Shown here one piece after another: positions 21,070-29,523 of a stretch of 64,000 bases of DNA. Both the position numbers and the translations under genes were made by a program. Below the pieces are notes generated by a model. The model searched no databases. It saw nothing but the letters and a program-made list of their open reading frames with translations, and had not been told where the DNA came from. The stretch comes from Staphylococcus aureus (GTDB lineage Bacteria; Bacillota; Bacilli; Staphylococcales; Staphylococcaceae): the NCBI RefSeq assembly GCF_001027105.1, contig NZ_CP011526.1, positions 1,860,001 to 1,924,000 of the forward strand, in the 5' to 3' direction. Position 1 is the stretch's first letter. Each line of letters begins with the position of its first letter.

Positions 21070-21858
21070 ATGACTACATTTGATGCTAAAAAATTAAAAA
21101 AAGAATATCTTGATTGGTATAATCAGACCTTAGAGTTTTCTAATTTATCAAACAATGTAGTAAGAATAGATACTCCTTTTAAAGATAATTCTTTAGATAA
21201 TTTAATAATTTACGCTTTATACGATCAGTCCAGAGACATGATTACACTGACAGATGACGGCTATACTATATTTGATTTAGAAAATAATGGTATTTCTTTA
21301 AATAAATCAAAAAAACGTAAAAAGATTTTTGAAGAGCACCTTTCAGCTTACGGTATTAAATATAACGATAAAACTCACGAAATTTTTGTTCAAACTAACT
21401 TTAAAAATTTTAATAAATCGAAACATAATTTATTACAGTGCCTTATATTTGTTAATGATATGTACTTACTTTCTAATCCTAAGTCACAGAACATATTTAC
21501 AGAAGATGTTGCAAACAAATTGGATGAACATAACATTTATTACGGAAGAGATTTACCTATTATAGGAAGCAGTGGTGTTGTTCATAATTTCGACTTTTTT
21601 ATTAGCGCTAAGAAAAATCAAAAAGAAAAATTTATCAATGCTATTTCTAACCCTAATAATTCTATGATTATTAAGTCGAAAATAACGGATGCTATGCAAG
21701 CAAAAAAAATAAAAAGACACAGGCAAAATGAGTTTATTTTTATTTTAAATGACTCAAAAAAAGAAATAAATGAACATAATAAAAATCTTCTTCATGAAAA
21801 CTATATTAGTACAATAGATTATAGCGAATTAGATGAAAAGATAGGTTTATTGATTTAA
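21070..21858 (+). CDS. DUF1828/DUF1829-type protein, second gene of the cassette
   Basis: A 262-residue protein. Residues about 30-120 (DNLIIYALYDQSRDMITLTD, then DGYTIFDLENNGI) match the DUF1828 type I remember, and the C-terminal 100 residues correspond to DUF1829, usually found fused to it. It starts after AAAGGAGGGATAAT, a strong ribosome site. No catalytic motif is obvious, and Lys/Asn content is high, as in many staphylococcal mobile genes. The pairing with a small upstream partner, position on an island and neighbouring recombinase debris are typical of toxin-antitoxin or anti-phage modules, but that role is inference only. Confidence 0.75.
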   Translation: MTTFDAKKLKKEYLDWYNQTLEFSNLSNNVVRIDTPFKDNSLDNLIIYALYDQSRDMITLTDDGYTIFDLENNGISLNKSKKRKKIFEEHLSAYGIKYNDKTHEIFVQTNFKNFNKSKHNLLQCLIFVNDMYLLSNPKSQNIFTEDVANKLDEHNIYYGRDLPIIGSSGVVHNFDFFISAKKNQKEKFINAISNPNNSMIIKSKITDAMQAKKIKRHRQNEFIFILNDSKKEINEHNKNLLHENYISTIDYSELDEKIGLLI

Positions 21859-22080
21859 TATATATAGACGTGATAATATCAATGTTTATATTAAATGAAA
21901 CGAATTTGAAAATTTCGAAACAGCTTAAGATAGCAAATTGAATAGCCTTATTGATAATGCAGAATCGTCTACACTTAGTTGAACAAATTCTATGAGAATA
22001 GATATTGTTAAACTATTTGGGTAGGCGATTTTATTTTGACAAGAGTCAGAAGATTATTTAGTTCATAGTTTAAGTTACAA

Positions 22081-22214
22081 ATGGCTAAACTTTATGAAAA
22101 TGGTATGACTAGAATCGAAATTATACTCGAATACGATTTAACACTCTCAATCTTCTCGAACTGAATAAATACTGGGTCATTCAATCATCAAGACAACTTA
22201 ATAAGTGATGATAA
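22081..22214 (+). pseudogene. Remnant of an IS3-type transposase OrfA
   Basis: The frame reads MAKLYENGMTRIEIILEYDL, then TLSIFSN, a TGA, and INTGSFNHQDN. This is the helix-turn-helix region of IS3/IS150-type OrfA (usual pattern KLYENGMSRTEI..EYDLTPS). The start is missing, a TGA interrupts it and no OrfB follows. A dead fragment. Confidence 0.6.
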
Positions 22215-22279
22215 ATGTTCATACCATTTTGCAAATATAACCAGATACTCTCAACAAAATGTAGAGTTCAAAATTAAAA

Positions 22280-22456
22280 ATGTCCCTAATTGGCACATTG
22301 CTGTATGATAATAAATTCAACTTAGATTTCAACAATATAACTAATGATGCTTATATTTACCGCGATATCAAACCAAACAGCCCATCCACAAACAAATTAG
22401 AATATATCATGTTAATAATAGTAAATGATATATCTTCCAAAGACCGCAAACTGTAG
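22280..22456 (+). other. Short unrecognised open frame
   Basis: A 58-codon frame (MSLIGTLLYDNKFNLDFNNI...) without a good ribosome site, within decayed island DNA. It could be the tail of a broken gene. I do not call it a gene. The surrounding stretch from 21859 to 22571 holds only this and the transposase fragment. Confidence 0.25.
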
Positions 22457-22571
22457 CAGAACATGAGAACCTTGCGCTTTTGAAATGGTCTAATAAATCA
22501 AATATCATTGAAACTTTAATCACATAAATTAACAGTAGTCACCTGTTCGCAGTTCTATAAATTACAAATGC

Positions 22572-22694
22572 AATAAAGGCTAAAGTAAACTAATTACTTT
22601 AGCCTTTATTAATAATTTAGTCGAATTTATTAAAAATCGACTAACTCCTGGTTATGCTACGCTTTACTTTATAATCCGCACGTAGATGCCGATT
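22572..22694 (-). ncRNA. Candidate small RNA 2
   Basis: The minus strand shows TTGAAA (22729-22724), a 17-nt spacer, TATAAT (22706-22701), about 125 nt of sequence with a hairpin (TTAGTCGA / TCGACTAA), and a perfect 17-bp terminator stem at 22572-22610. The 5' part (TACGTGCGGA..AGTAAAGCG) is related to candidate RNA 1 (CATGCGTGGA..AGTAAAACG). The shared promoter and 5' region suggest a duplicated RNA family. No toxin ORF is visible on the opposite strand. Confidence 0.5.
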
Positions 22695-22758
22695 GATTAT
22701 ATTATAATATTATTATTTTATTTTTTCAAGCGTATATATAATATTTGATTTTCTTTAA

Positions 22759-22905
22759 GTAACAGCTAAACATTACATTTCAAAACGATTAGGTCATGCA
22801 GATGTACATACAACGCTTAAAACATATTCACATTTGATTAAAGAATTTGAAGATAATGAAACTAAATTTATAGAAAAAAATCTGAATGATTTGTTTTGTG
22901 ACTAA
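22759..22905 (+). pseudogene. C-terminal remnant of a tyrosine recombinase (integrase)
   Basis: The frame from 22759 reads TAKHYISKRLGHADVHTTLK, then TYSHLIKEFEDNETKF, ending in TAA at 22905. LGHADVHTTLKTYSHL is the classic end of a phage-type integrase, including the nucleophile Tyr. Everything upstream, including the Arg and His-x-x-Arg of the active site, is gone. It lies about 200 bp from tRNA-Ser, a plausible old attachment site. Confidence 0.8.
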
Positions 22906-23062
22906 ACTTCAAAATCTTGTGACTAAAATTAGGATTATTCATCAAAAATTAGTCACATTGTGGCTAAAAAATTTTAAATGGATATAAATAAATAAGAAGT
23001 GTAAAAATGAGGATAATAGCTCAAATGCAGATATATCAAGGGATTGAGTCCAAAATAAAAAT

Positions 23063-23096
23063 AGCGCTTAAAATGGGTAAAACCAATTTAAGCGCC
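23063..23096 (-). terminator. Terminator of the first tRNA operon
   Basis: A stem AGCGCTTAAAATGG / CCAATTTAAGCGCC (one mismatch), followed on the minus strand by TATTTTTATTTTG, just after tRNA-Ser. Confidence 0.8.
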
Positions 23097-23100
23097 TTTA

Positions 23101-23189
23101 CGGAAGGTAAGGGATTCGAACCCTTGAGACGCTTGTGACGCCTACACACTTTCCAGGCGTGCTCCTTCGGCCAGCTCGGACAACCTTCC
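23101..23189 (-). tRNA. tRNA-Ser(GGA)
   Basis: Anticodon GGA, long variable arm typical of tRNA-Ser, acceptor GGAAGGT/ACCTTCC, discriminator G, no encoded CCA. Last gene of the eight-gene cluster and the end of the island. Confidence 0.97.
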
Positions 23190-23243
23190 TCAACAATAAA
23201 TATGTAATAAAAAAACAGAAGCGATATTTCACTTCTGCTTGTA

Positions 23244-23315
23244 TGACTCCTACGGGACTCGAACCCGTGTTACCGCCGTGAAAGGGCGGTGTCTTAACCG
23301 CTTGACCAAGGAGCC
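23244..23315 (-). tRNA. tRNA-Glu(TTC)
   Basis: Anticodon TTC, T-arm GGTTCGAGTCC, discriminator A, CCA not encoded. It is one nucleotide from tRNA-Asn. Confidence 0.97.
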
Positions 23316-23316
23316 A

Positions 23317-23391
23317 TGGCTCCACAGGTAGGACTCGAACCTACGACCGATCGGTTAACAGCCGATAGCTCTACCACTGAGCTACTGTGGA
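23317..23391 (-). tRNA. tRNA-Asn(GTT)
   Basis: Anticodon GTT, acceptor TCCACAG/CTGTGGA, encoded CCA included. Confidence 0.97.
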
Positions 23392-23405
23392 ATAATAGAA
23401 AATAA

Positions 23406-23479
23406 TGGAGCGGGTGATGGGAATCGAACCCACAACATCAGCTTGGAAGGCTGAGGTTTTGCCATTAAACTACACCCGC
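23406..23479 (-). tRNA. tRNA-Gly(TCC), canonical
   Basis: Anticodon TCC with normal T-loop GGTTCGATTCC and normal D-loop GG. This is the translation-competent counterpart of the three atypical tRNA-Gly genes at 57.8-58.1 kb. CCA encoded. Confidence 0.96.
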
Positions 23480-23494
23480 TAATGTAAACGATTA

Positions 23495-23571
23495 TGGGGC
23501 GGCTGAAGGGGATCGAACCCTCGAATGTCGGAACCACAATCCGATGTGTTAACCACTTCACCACAACCGCC
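23495..23571 (-). tRNA. tRNA-His(GTG)
   Basis: Anticodon GTG, extra G at position -1 paired with C73, CCA encoded. Confidence 0.97.
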
Positions 23572-23583
23572 ATGAATTAAGAA

Positions 23584-23656
23584 TGGTTCAGGACAGAGTC
23601 GAACTGCCGACACATGGAGCTTCAATCCATTGCTCTACCAACTGAGCTACTGAACC
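23584..23656 (-). tRNA. tRNA-Phe(GAA)
   Basis: Anticodon GAA, acceptor GGTTCAG/CTGAACC, CCA not encoded. A second identical-looking copy is at 58570. Confidence 0.97.
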
Positions 23657-23672
23657 GTAATGGTAATAATAA

Positions 23673-23748
23673 TGGCGGTCTCGACGGGAATCGAACCCGC
23701 GATCTCCTGCGTGACAGGCAGGCGTGTTAACCGCTACACTACGAGACC
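23673..23748 (-). tRNA. tRNA-Asp(GTC)
   Basis: Anticodon GTC, acceptor GGTCTCG/CGAGACC, CCA encoded. Two more copies lie at 58661 and 58965. Confidence 0.97.
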
Positions 23749-23769
23749 TATTAAATTAAAAACTATGTA

Positions 23770-23843
<74 letters not shown>

Positions 23844-24112
23844 CTAATATTATTTTGAATTACCTAATTAATATACCATAATCAAAAACCTAAAGTCAAG
23901 AACTTTTTGAATTTAATTTAAATGTTATCTCTTAAATAATTACTTAAATATCGTAGCAACATGTTCTCTGTTGAACACAAATATTAGTATATTCATTTTT
24001 GTAGTGTACGTCAACGACATTTTCAAAGTTTTTTGTGTAAAAAAACGCTTCTTATTCCCTTTTATCATATAAGTGTCTAATAGTTGTCATAAATAGTGTT
24101 AAAGCATTTAAA

Positions 24113-24151
24113 AAGGTATAGGAGTTATAAAGTTTACAACGCCTATACCTT
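24113..24151 (-). terminator. Terminator after the hydrolase gene
   Basis: A 10-bp stem AAGGTATAGG / CCTATACCTT, with TTTTTAAAT following on the minus strand. It lies 165 nt past the gene at 24315. The gap otherwise shows nothing. Confidence 0.7.
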
Positions 24152-24314
24152 CTGAAAAAGAAATTATAAAAGCTTGTTACACCGCATATTCTTTCAGTCA
24201 GCGACTACCAATATAACATTGTAGCCCTAAGACATTGCTTGACGCCTCAATTACAACAATTTTTCAAAATCAGCAGCTACCTACTGACACAACATAACAC
24301 AACCCATACACTAA

Positions 24315-24869
24315 CTATCGTGTCATGTAATCTTGCATCCGATCTTGCAACGCTGTAAATGTTTCGAAGCCATCCTCTTCTAAGAAGTGCCCTCCATCTT
24401 CCACGATTTGCAAGTTCCCCTCTAATGCATTCATTAAACGCTGGGTCTCTTTATATGAAACGTATTTGTCATTTTTAGAACTCAATCCGTAAAAATTGTC
24501 AACTTTCTTTTTAATATTATCGTAATCAATGGTTACATTACTTAAATCAATATCTAAATCTATATTTTCTGCATCTTCTTTAAAGCCCGCTATACTGAAA
24601 AAGCCTTCAATCGGCTGATCAATCATTTCAATATATTTTAAAGCTGTGATTGAACCTAAACCATGTGTTACAAAATATGTATCCTTTTTGCGTACATTAA
24701 TTTGTTTCGTCATAGCTTCAATCCACTGATCCACTGTCTTCGCTTCAGGGGATTCAAAATTAAATAATGTTACGTCATATCCTTCTAAAGTTAAGTTATG
24801 CTCCAACCACTGATACCAATGATTTCTACTATTTCCATGCATAGAATGTACAATAATTACATCTGTCAT
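24315..24869 (-). CDS. RBBP9/YdeN-family alpha/beta-hydrolase lacking the nucleophile serine
   Basis: A 184-residue small serine-hydrolase fold protein. The N-terminus has VIIVHSMHGNSRNHWYQWLE, the family's oxyanion strand and Trp motif. A late Asp (SSKNDKYVSY) and His (EDGGHFLEEDG) fit the triad. The nucleophile elbow, normally Gly/Ser-His-Ser-x-Gly, reads Val-Thr-His-Gly-Leu-Gly-Ser here: the serine position is Gly (codon GGT). Unless the neighbouring Ser substitutes, the protein is probably not a hydrolase and may act by binding. The start is taken as the ATG at 24869 after AAAGGAGAGAATGAG; the TTG six codons up lies on the ribosome site. No operon partner. Confidence 0.8.
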   Translation of the reverse strand: MTDVIIVHSMHGNSRNHWYQWLEHNLTLEGYDVTLFNFESPEAKTVDQWIEAMTKQINVRKKDTYFVTHGLGSITALKYIEMIDQPIEGFFSIAGFKEDAENIDLDIDLSNVTIDYDNIKKKVDNFYGLSSKNDKYVSYKETQRLMNALEGNLQIVEDGGHFLEEDGFETFTALQDRMQDYMTR

Positions 24870-24948
24870 CTCATTCTCTCCTTTCAACTTACTACTTCTT
24901 TTCTATTTTTAAAAAAATGACTGATTACCTATAATTGTAAAATAAAAA

Positions 24949-24998
24949 CACCTTAATTAGAAATGTTATATCGCAAAGTGACATTTCTAATTAAAGTG
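24949..24998 (-). terminator. Terminator of the hem operon
   Basis: An 18-bp stem with one mismatch (CACCTTAATTAGAAATGT / ACATTTCTAATTAAAGTG) followed on the minus strand by TTTTTATTTTA. It lies about 200 nt past the hemG stop. Confidence 0.8.
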
Positions 24999-25191
24999 TA
25001 TTGTCATCATTTCAATATCATTCAAAAACAGCTAAACCTTTGTCTCTGCTTCAATTTCACAAAAATAATTCCCGCTGAAAGTATCTATATTTACACATTA
25101 CTTCCACCATTATATAACTTAAAAATGACTATATTTCATCAAACATTATCTAAAGGCGTCGCACCTACACCAACACCATCCAACAATTAAC

Positions 25192-26592
25192 TTACAACTC
25201 TGCGATTACTTCTTCAGCAGCAACTTTACCTTGCGTAATACAATCAGGTAGTCCAACCGCTTCAAAAGATGCACCAGTTACTCTAAGTCGTGGATATGTT
25301 TGTTTAATATGTGCTTGAATCTGTCTAATTTGTTGAATATGACCGACATGGTACTGTGGCATACTTTTCGGCAAACGATTGACAATTGTAAATTCAGGAT
25401 CACCTTTAAATGTCATCATTTGACTTAAATCTCTACGTACAATCGATACTAATTCATTATCTGTATGATCATCAACCACAGTATCACCTGGTTTACCTAC
25501 ATACGCACGAATCAAAACCTTACCTTCCGGTGTAGTAAATGGCCATTTTTTCGATGTCCAAGTACATGCGGTAATGTCTGTATCACTCGTTCTCGCAATT
25601 ACGAAGCCAGTACCATCATGGGTATTTTCAATGTCTTTTTCATCAAATGCCAATACAACAGTTGCAACAGTCGTACTATCCATCGTTTTAAAGTAATCAA
25701 ATGCTGGATCTTGTCCGAACCAATTTAAAAACACTTGATGTGGTGTCGTTACTAATACGCCATCATACACTTCTTCTAGTTGATCATTGTAAACAATTTT
25801 ATATTGTTTTTGAGATGTAATTATATCATCCACTGACGTATTGTAGCGTATTGTCACACCTTTATTTTTAACATCTTGTTCTAATGCTTCAATAAATGAG
25901 CTTAAACCATGCTTAAATTGTTTGAATTGTCCTTTCGGTGCGCCAGGATATAATTGTCTTTGTTTCAGACGCTTATTTTTCTCATCCTTCATACCTTTTA
26001 TCAGACTTCCGAATGCCTCTTCTTTTTCTTTAAAATTAGGAAACGTACTCATCAAACTTAATTTATCAATATCGGTACCATAAATACCACCCATTAAAGG
26101 CTCTATTAAATTCTCAAGTACCTCATTACCTAATCTTGCTCTGAAAAATGCACCAACAGAAATGTCACCATCCTGCATTTGAGTAGGTTTTTTTAATAAA
26201 TCAAACCCTGCTCTTAATTTACCAAGTGGCGATATTAATTTTGTAGTAACAAATGGTTTAATATCTGTTGGAATACCCATAATTGAACCACCTGGAATCG
26301 GATATAATTTATTTTTCGCAAAAATATATGATTGTCCAGTCGTATTTGTAACAATATCTTGTTCTAATCCAATATCTTTCGCTAATTCTGTCATAATCGT
26401 TTTTCTACCTAAATAAGATTCAGGCCCTAGTTCAATCATATAACCATCTTTACGATACGATTGAATCTTTCCCCCCGGACGATTCGATGCTTCAAAGATG
26501 GTTACATCAATATTAGGATCTTGCTGTTTTAAAAAATATGCACTTGATAAACCTGTTATCCCCGCTCCTATAATAGCCACTGATTTAGTCAC
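25192..26592 (-). CDS. hemG: Coproporphyrinogen III oxidase (HemG/HemY-type, CgoX)
   Basis: A 466-residue FAD flavoenzyme. The N-terminal dinucleotide fold is VAIIGAGITGLSSAYFLK (residues 5-22) followed by the GG motif FEASNRPGGKIQS, and a C-terminal FAD contact is ASFEAVGLPDCI. In Gram-positive bacteria this enzyme oxidises coproporphyrinogen III to coproporphyrin III in the coproporphyrin-dependent haem route. Older annotations call it protoporphyrinogen oxidase (hemG or hemY). It is the last gene of hemE-hemH-hemG, 23 nt after hemH. Confidence 0.95.
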   Translation of the reverse strand: MTKSVAIIGAGITGLSSAYFLKQQDPNIDVTIFEASNRPGGKIQSYRKDGYMIELGPESYLGRKTIMTELAKDIGLEQDIVTNTTGQSYIFAKNKLYPIPGGSIMGIPTDIKPFVTTKLISPLGKLRAGFDLLKKPTQMQDGDISVGAFFRARLGNEVLENLIEPLMGGIYGTDIDKLSLMSTFPNFKEKEEAFGSLIKGMKDEKNKRLKQRQLYPGAPKGQFKQFKHGLSSFIEALEQDVKNKGVTIRYNTSVDDIITSQKQYKIVYNDQLEEVYDGVLVTTPHQVFLNWFGQDPAFDYFKTMDSTTVATVVLAFDEKDIENTHDGTGFVIARTSDTDITACTWTSKKWPFTTPEGKVLIRAYVGKPGDTVVDDHTDNELVSIVRRDLSQMMTFKGDPEFTIVNRLPKSMPQYHVGHIQQIRQIQAHIKQTYPRLRVTGASFEAVGLPDCITQGKVAAEEVIAEL

Positions 26593-26615
26593 AATGTTTC
26601 ACGCTTCTTTCGTCA

Positions 26616-27539
26616 TTAAAATATAGACTTGATTTCATCAACAATTGCACCGATAAATAATGGATGTGTATTCGGCATTTTTGGACGATAATAATTCGCA
26701 CCAATATCATCGCAAACTACTTTACATTCATAATCATTGTCATAAAGCACCTCTAAATGCTCACATACAAAACCTACTGGCGTATATATAAAGTTTTTAT
26801 ACTGATGTTTTTCATATAAATCACGTGTTAAATCTTGTACATCTGGCCCTAACCAAGGTGTACCTGTATTACCTTCAGATTGCCAACCAATCGCGATATG
26901 TTCAATATTAGATTGTTCTTTAATTAAAAGCGCAGTATGTTCTAGTTCTTGTGGATATGGATCATTATTCTTTTCGATTAAACCTTTTGGCAAACTATGT
27001 GCCGAAACAACTAATACCGTGTCTTTATGTTCCTCTTCCGGTATTTGAGCTAATGTTTCGTTGACTTTATTCGTCCAATATTCAATAAATTTAGGTTGTT
27101 CATAATAATGTTTCACATGTGTAAGTTGAATACCATATTTTGCAGCTTCTTCATCAGCACGTTTGTCATATGATCCTACTGAAAATGAAGAATAATGTGG
27201 TGCTAGTACTACCGTGATTGCTTCAGTAATGCCATCATTGTGCATTTGTTCAACCGCATCTTCGATAAATGGTGAAATGTGTTTTAATCCTAAGTATAGT
27301 TTAAATTCAACATCTGCATATGCTTTATTTAATGCTGAAACTAGCGCATCAGCCTGGTCATCTGTTGTACCTGCTAATGGTGATAAACCACCTATAAATT
27401 CATATCTATCTTTCAAATCTTGAAGTTCTTCTTCAGATGGACGTTTACCATGTCTAATATCTGTATAATATGGCTCTATGTCACTTTCTTTATAAGGTGT
27501 GCCATAAGCCATAACTAATAATCCCATTTTTTTAGTCAT
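26616..27539 (-). CDS. hemH: Coproporphyrin ferrochelatase (CpfC/HemH)
   Basis: A 307-residue ferrochelatase of the monomeric Gram-positive type, without an iron-sulfur cluster. The metal-inserting His is in VVSAHSLPKG (about residue 180) and the partner Glu in WQSEGNTGTPWLGP (about 260). It inserts iron into coproporphyrin III to form coprohaem, which HemQ (not in this window) decarboxylates. It starts at 27539 after AAAGGAAGG and lies 57 nt after hemE. Normal family length and intact. Confidence 0.96.
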   Translation of the reverse strand: MTKKMGLLVMAYGTPYKESDIEPYYTDIRHGKRPSEEELQDLKDRYEFIGGLSPLAGTTDDQADALVSALNKAYADVEFKLYLGLKHISPFIEDAVEQMHNDGITEAITVVLAPHYSSFSVGSYDKRADEEAAKYGIQLTHVKHYYEQPKFIEYWTNKVNETLAQIPEEEHKDTVLVVSAHSLPKGLIEKNNDPYPQELEHTALLIKEQSNIEHIAIGWQSEGNTGTPWLGPDVQDLTRDLYEKHQYKNFIYTPVGFVCEHLEVLYDNDYECKVVCDDIGANYYRPKMPNTHPLFIGAIVDEIKSIF

Positions 27540-27596
27540 TGATAATACCTTCCTTTAAATGAATTATCTTTCATGTGCTTCAATGTAAAACTATGA

Positions 27597-28634
27597 TTAT
27601 CTTTGTGTATATGTGTGTACGAATTCGCTTACTTTACGTAACGTCTCTGGTTGCACTTCTGGGAATACACCGTGTCCTAAATTAAAGATGTGTTTACCGT
27701 TCTCCATACCTTGATCTAATATTGGTTTCAATCTCTCTTCAATGACATTCCATGGTGCTAATAAAATTGATGGATCTAAATTCCCTTGTAATGTTTTAGT
27801 AACGCCTAATTGTTGAGCCTGATTAATAGACGTTCTCCAATCTAGGCCTAATACATCAATCGGTAAATCATTCCATTCATTGATTAAATGACTGGCACCT
27901 ACACCGAATAAAATTACCGGCACATCATGTTTTTCTTTAACCTCACTGATTAATCGAATCATATGTGGTTTAATGTAACGTCTGTAATCCTCGACATTTA
28001 ATGCACCTACCCATGAATCGAAAATTTGAATCAATTCGGCACCTGCTTCGACTTGAGCTGTTACATATTTAACAGATACATCAACTAAATGATTCATTAA
28101 AGCAAACCATGTTGCTTCATCTCTATACATCATCGCTTTTGTAAAATTGTAATTTTTCGATGGTCCGCCTTCAATCATATATGACGCTAATGTAAATGGT
28201 GCCCCAGTAAATCCTATTAGCGGCACATTTAACTTTTCTTCTGTTAAAAGTTTAATTGTATCTAATACATATGGTACATCTCGTTCGGGGTCTATTTGAG
28301 AAAGTTTCTCAACATCTTGAATTGTTTTGATTGGATTATGAATCACTGGACCAATACCCGATTTAATTTCTACATCGACACCAATTGGCTTTAATGGTGT
28401 CATAATATCTTTGTATAAAATTGCTGCATCTGTATGATAATTATCAACTGGTAAATGTGTTACATAAGCGCACAACTCCGGCTGATGTGTAATATCGAAT
28501 AGTGAATATTTTTCTTTCAATTTTCGATATTCTGGTTGCGAACGGCCAGCTTGTCGCATAAACCAAACAGGTGTATGTGATGTTTCTTCACCTTTGATCA
28601 TTTTTAAAATTGTATTGTTTTTATTATGCACCAT
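27597..28634 (-). CDS. hemE: Uroporphyrinogen decarboxylase
   Basis: A 345-residue cytosolic TIM-barrel enzyme that removes four carboxyl groups from uroporphyrinogen III to give coproporphyrinogen III. The signature [18 protein letters not shown] near residue 22 contains the substrate-binding Arg residues, and [17 protein letters not shown] near residue 140 is the second family motif. First gene of the hem operon; the start ATG follows TAGGAGGCCTTT. The promoter lies in the 262-bp gap shared with divergent traP. Confidence 0.97.
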   Translation of the reverse strand: MVHNKNNTILKMIKGEETSHTPVWFMRQAGRSQPEYRKLKEKYSLFDITHQPELCAYVTHLPVDNYHTDAAILYKDIMTPLKPIGVDVEIKSGIGPVIHNPIKTIQDVEKLSQIDPERDVPYVLDTIKLLTEEKLNVPLIGFTGAPFTLASYMIEGGPSKNYNFTKAMMYRDEATWFALMNHLVDVSVKYVTAQVEAGAELIQIFDSWVGALNVEDYRRYIKPHMIRLISEVKEKHDVPVILFGVGASHLINEWNDLPIDVLGLDWRTSINQAQQLGVTKTLQGNLDPSILLAPWNVIEERLKPILDQGMENGKHIFNLGHGVFPEVQPETLRKVSEFVHTYTQR

Positions 28635-28896
28635 AAAGGCCTCCTAAATTAAAATCATTCTTATCTATATTATCATATCGCTCATTCGTTCGTATTTTCA
28701 ATAAATAAATGTCATAAAACTGACATTTAATCATAGAACTATTTATTGTAAATTTAAATTCTAAAGTCCATTATTTTGTATCATTACTTCTAAATATCTC
28801 GCAAGATTCATTATAGTAATTTTAATCAATTATTAATAGTGGTAATGACTAGTTTATCATCGTATAATAAATAAAAACATAAGGGGGACCTTTCAT

Positions 28897-29400
28897 ATGA
28901 AGAAACTATATACATCTTATGGCACTTATGGATTTTTACATCAGATAAAAATCAATAACCCGACCCATCAACTATTCCAATTTTCAGCATCAGATACTTC
29001 AGTTATTTTTGAAGAAACTGATGGTGAGACTGTTTTAAAATCACCTTCAATATATGAAGTTATTAAAGAAATTGGTGAATTCAGTGAACATCATTTCTAT
29101 TGTGCAATCTTCATTCCATCAACAGAAGATCATGCATATCAACTTGAAAAGAAACTGATTAGTGTAGACGATAATTTCAGAAACTTTGGTGGCTTTAAAA
29201 GCTATCGTTTGTTAAGACCTGCTAAAGGTACAACATACAAAATTTATTTCGGATTTGCTGATCGACATGCATACGAAGACTTTAAGCAATCTGATGCCTT
29301 TAATGACCATTTTTCAAAAGACGCATTAAGTCATTACTTTGGTTCAAGCGGACAACATTCAAGTTATTTTGAAAGATATCTATACCCAATAAAAGAATAG
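28897..29400 (+). CDS. traP: Signal transduction protein TRAP
   Basis: A 167-residue protein, target of RNAIII-activating protein. The histidines reported as phosphorylated in this family, His66, His79 and His154, are present. The fold is a pair of antibiotic-biosynthesis-monooxygenase-like (ABM) domains, related to haem-degrading IsdG types. A role in agr signalling was proposed but later work with mutants disputed it; a link to stress or DNA protection has also been suggested. Next to the hem operon and divergent from it. The start follows AAGGGGGACCTTTCAT. Confidence 0.93.
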   Translation: MKKLYTSYGTYGFLHQIKINNPTHQLFQFSASDTSVIFEETDGETVLKSPSIYEVIKEIGEFSEHHFYCAIFIPSTEDHAYQLEKKLISVDDNFRNFGGFKSYRLLRPAKGTTYKIYFGFADRHAYEDFKQSDAFNDHFSKDALSHYFGSSGQHSSYFERYLYPIKE

Positions 29401-29408
29401 ATTCGAAG

Positions 29409-29523
29409 AAAACTTCCATTGGTTATGCTGTTAACGTATAGATGCTAATGTAATCTGAACGCCGTATCATTTGGCGTTCAACATTACATGCACCTTTACA
29501 ACATACATGCCAATGGAAGTTTT
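29409..29523. terminator. Large structured convergent terminator between traP and ecsB
   Basis: Outer 14-bp perfect arms AAAACTTCCATTGG / CCAATGGAAGTTTT (29409-29422 and 29510-29523) enclose a second long stem with an inner TGAACGCC / GGCGTTCA and flanking ATGTAAT / ATTACAT. T-runs occur at both outer ends, so it can stop both genes. Confidence 0.75.

Noticed and set aside
23098..23573. Minus-strand frames over the first tRNA cluster
   Set aside because: They coincide with tRNA genes; same artefact.
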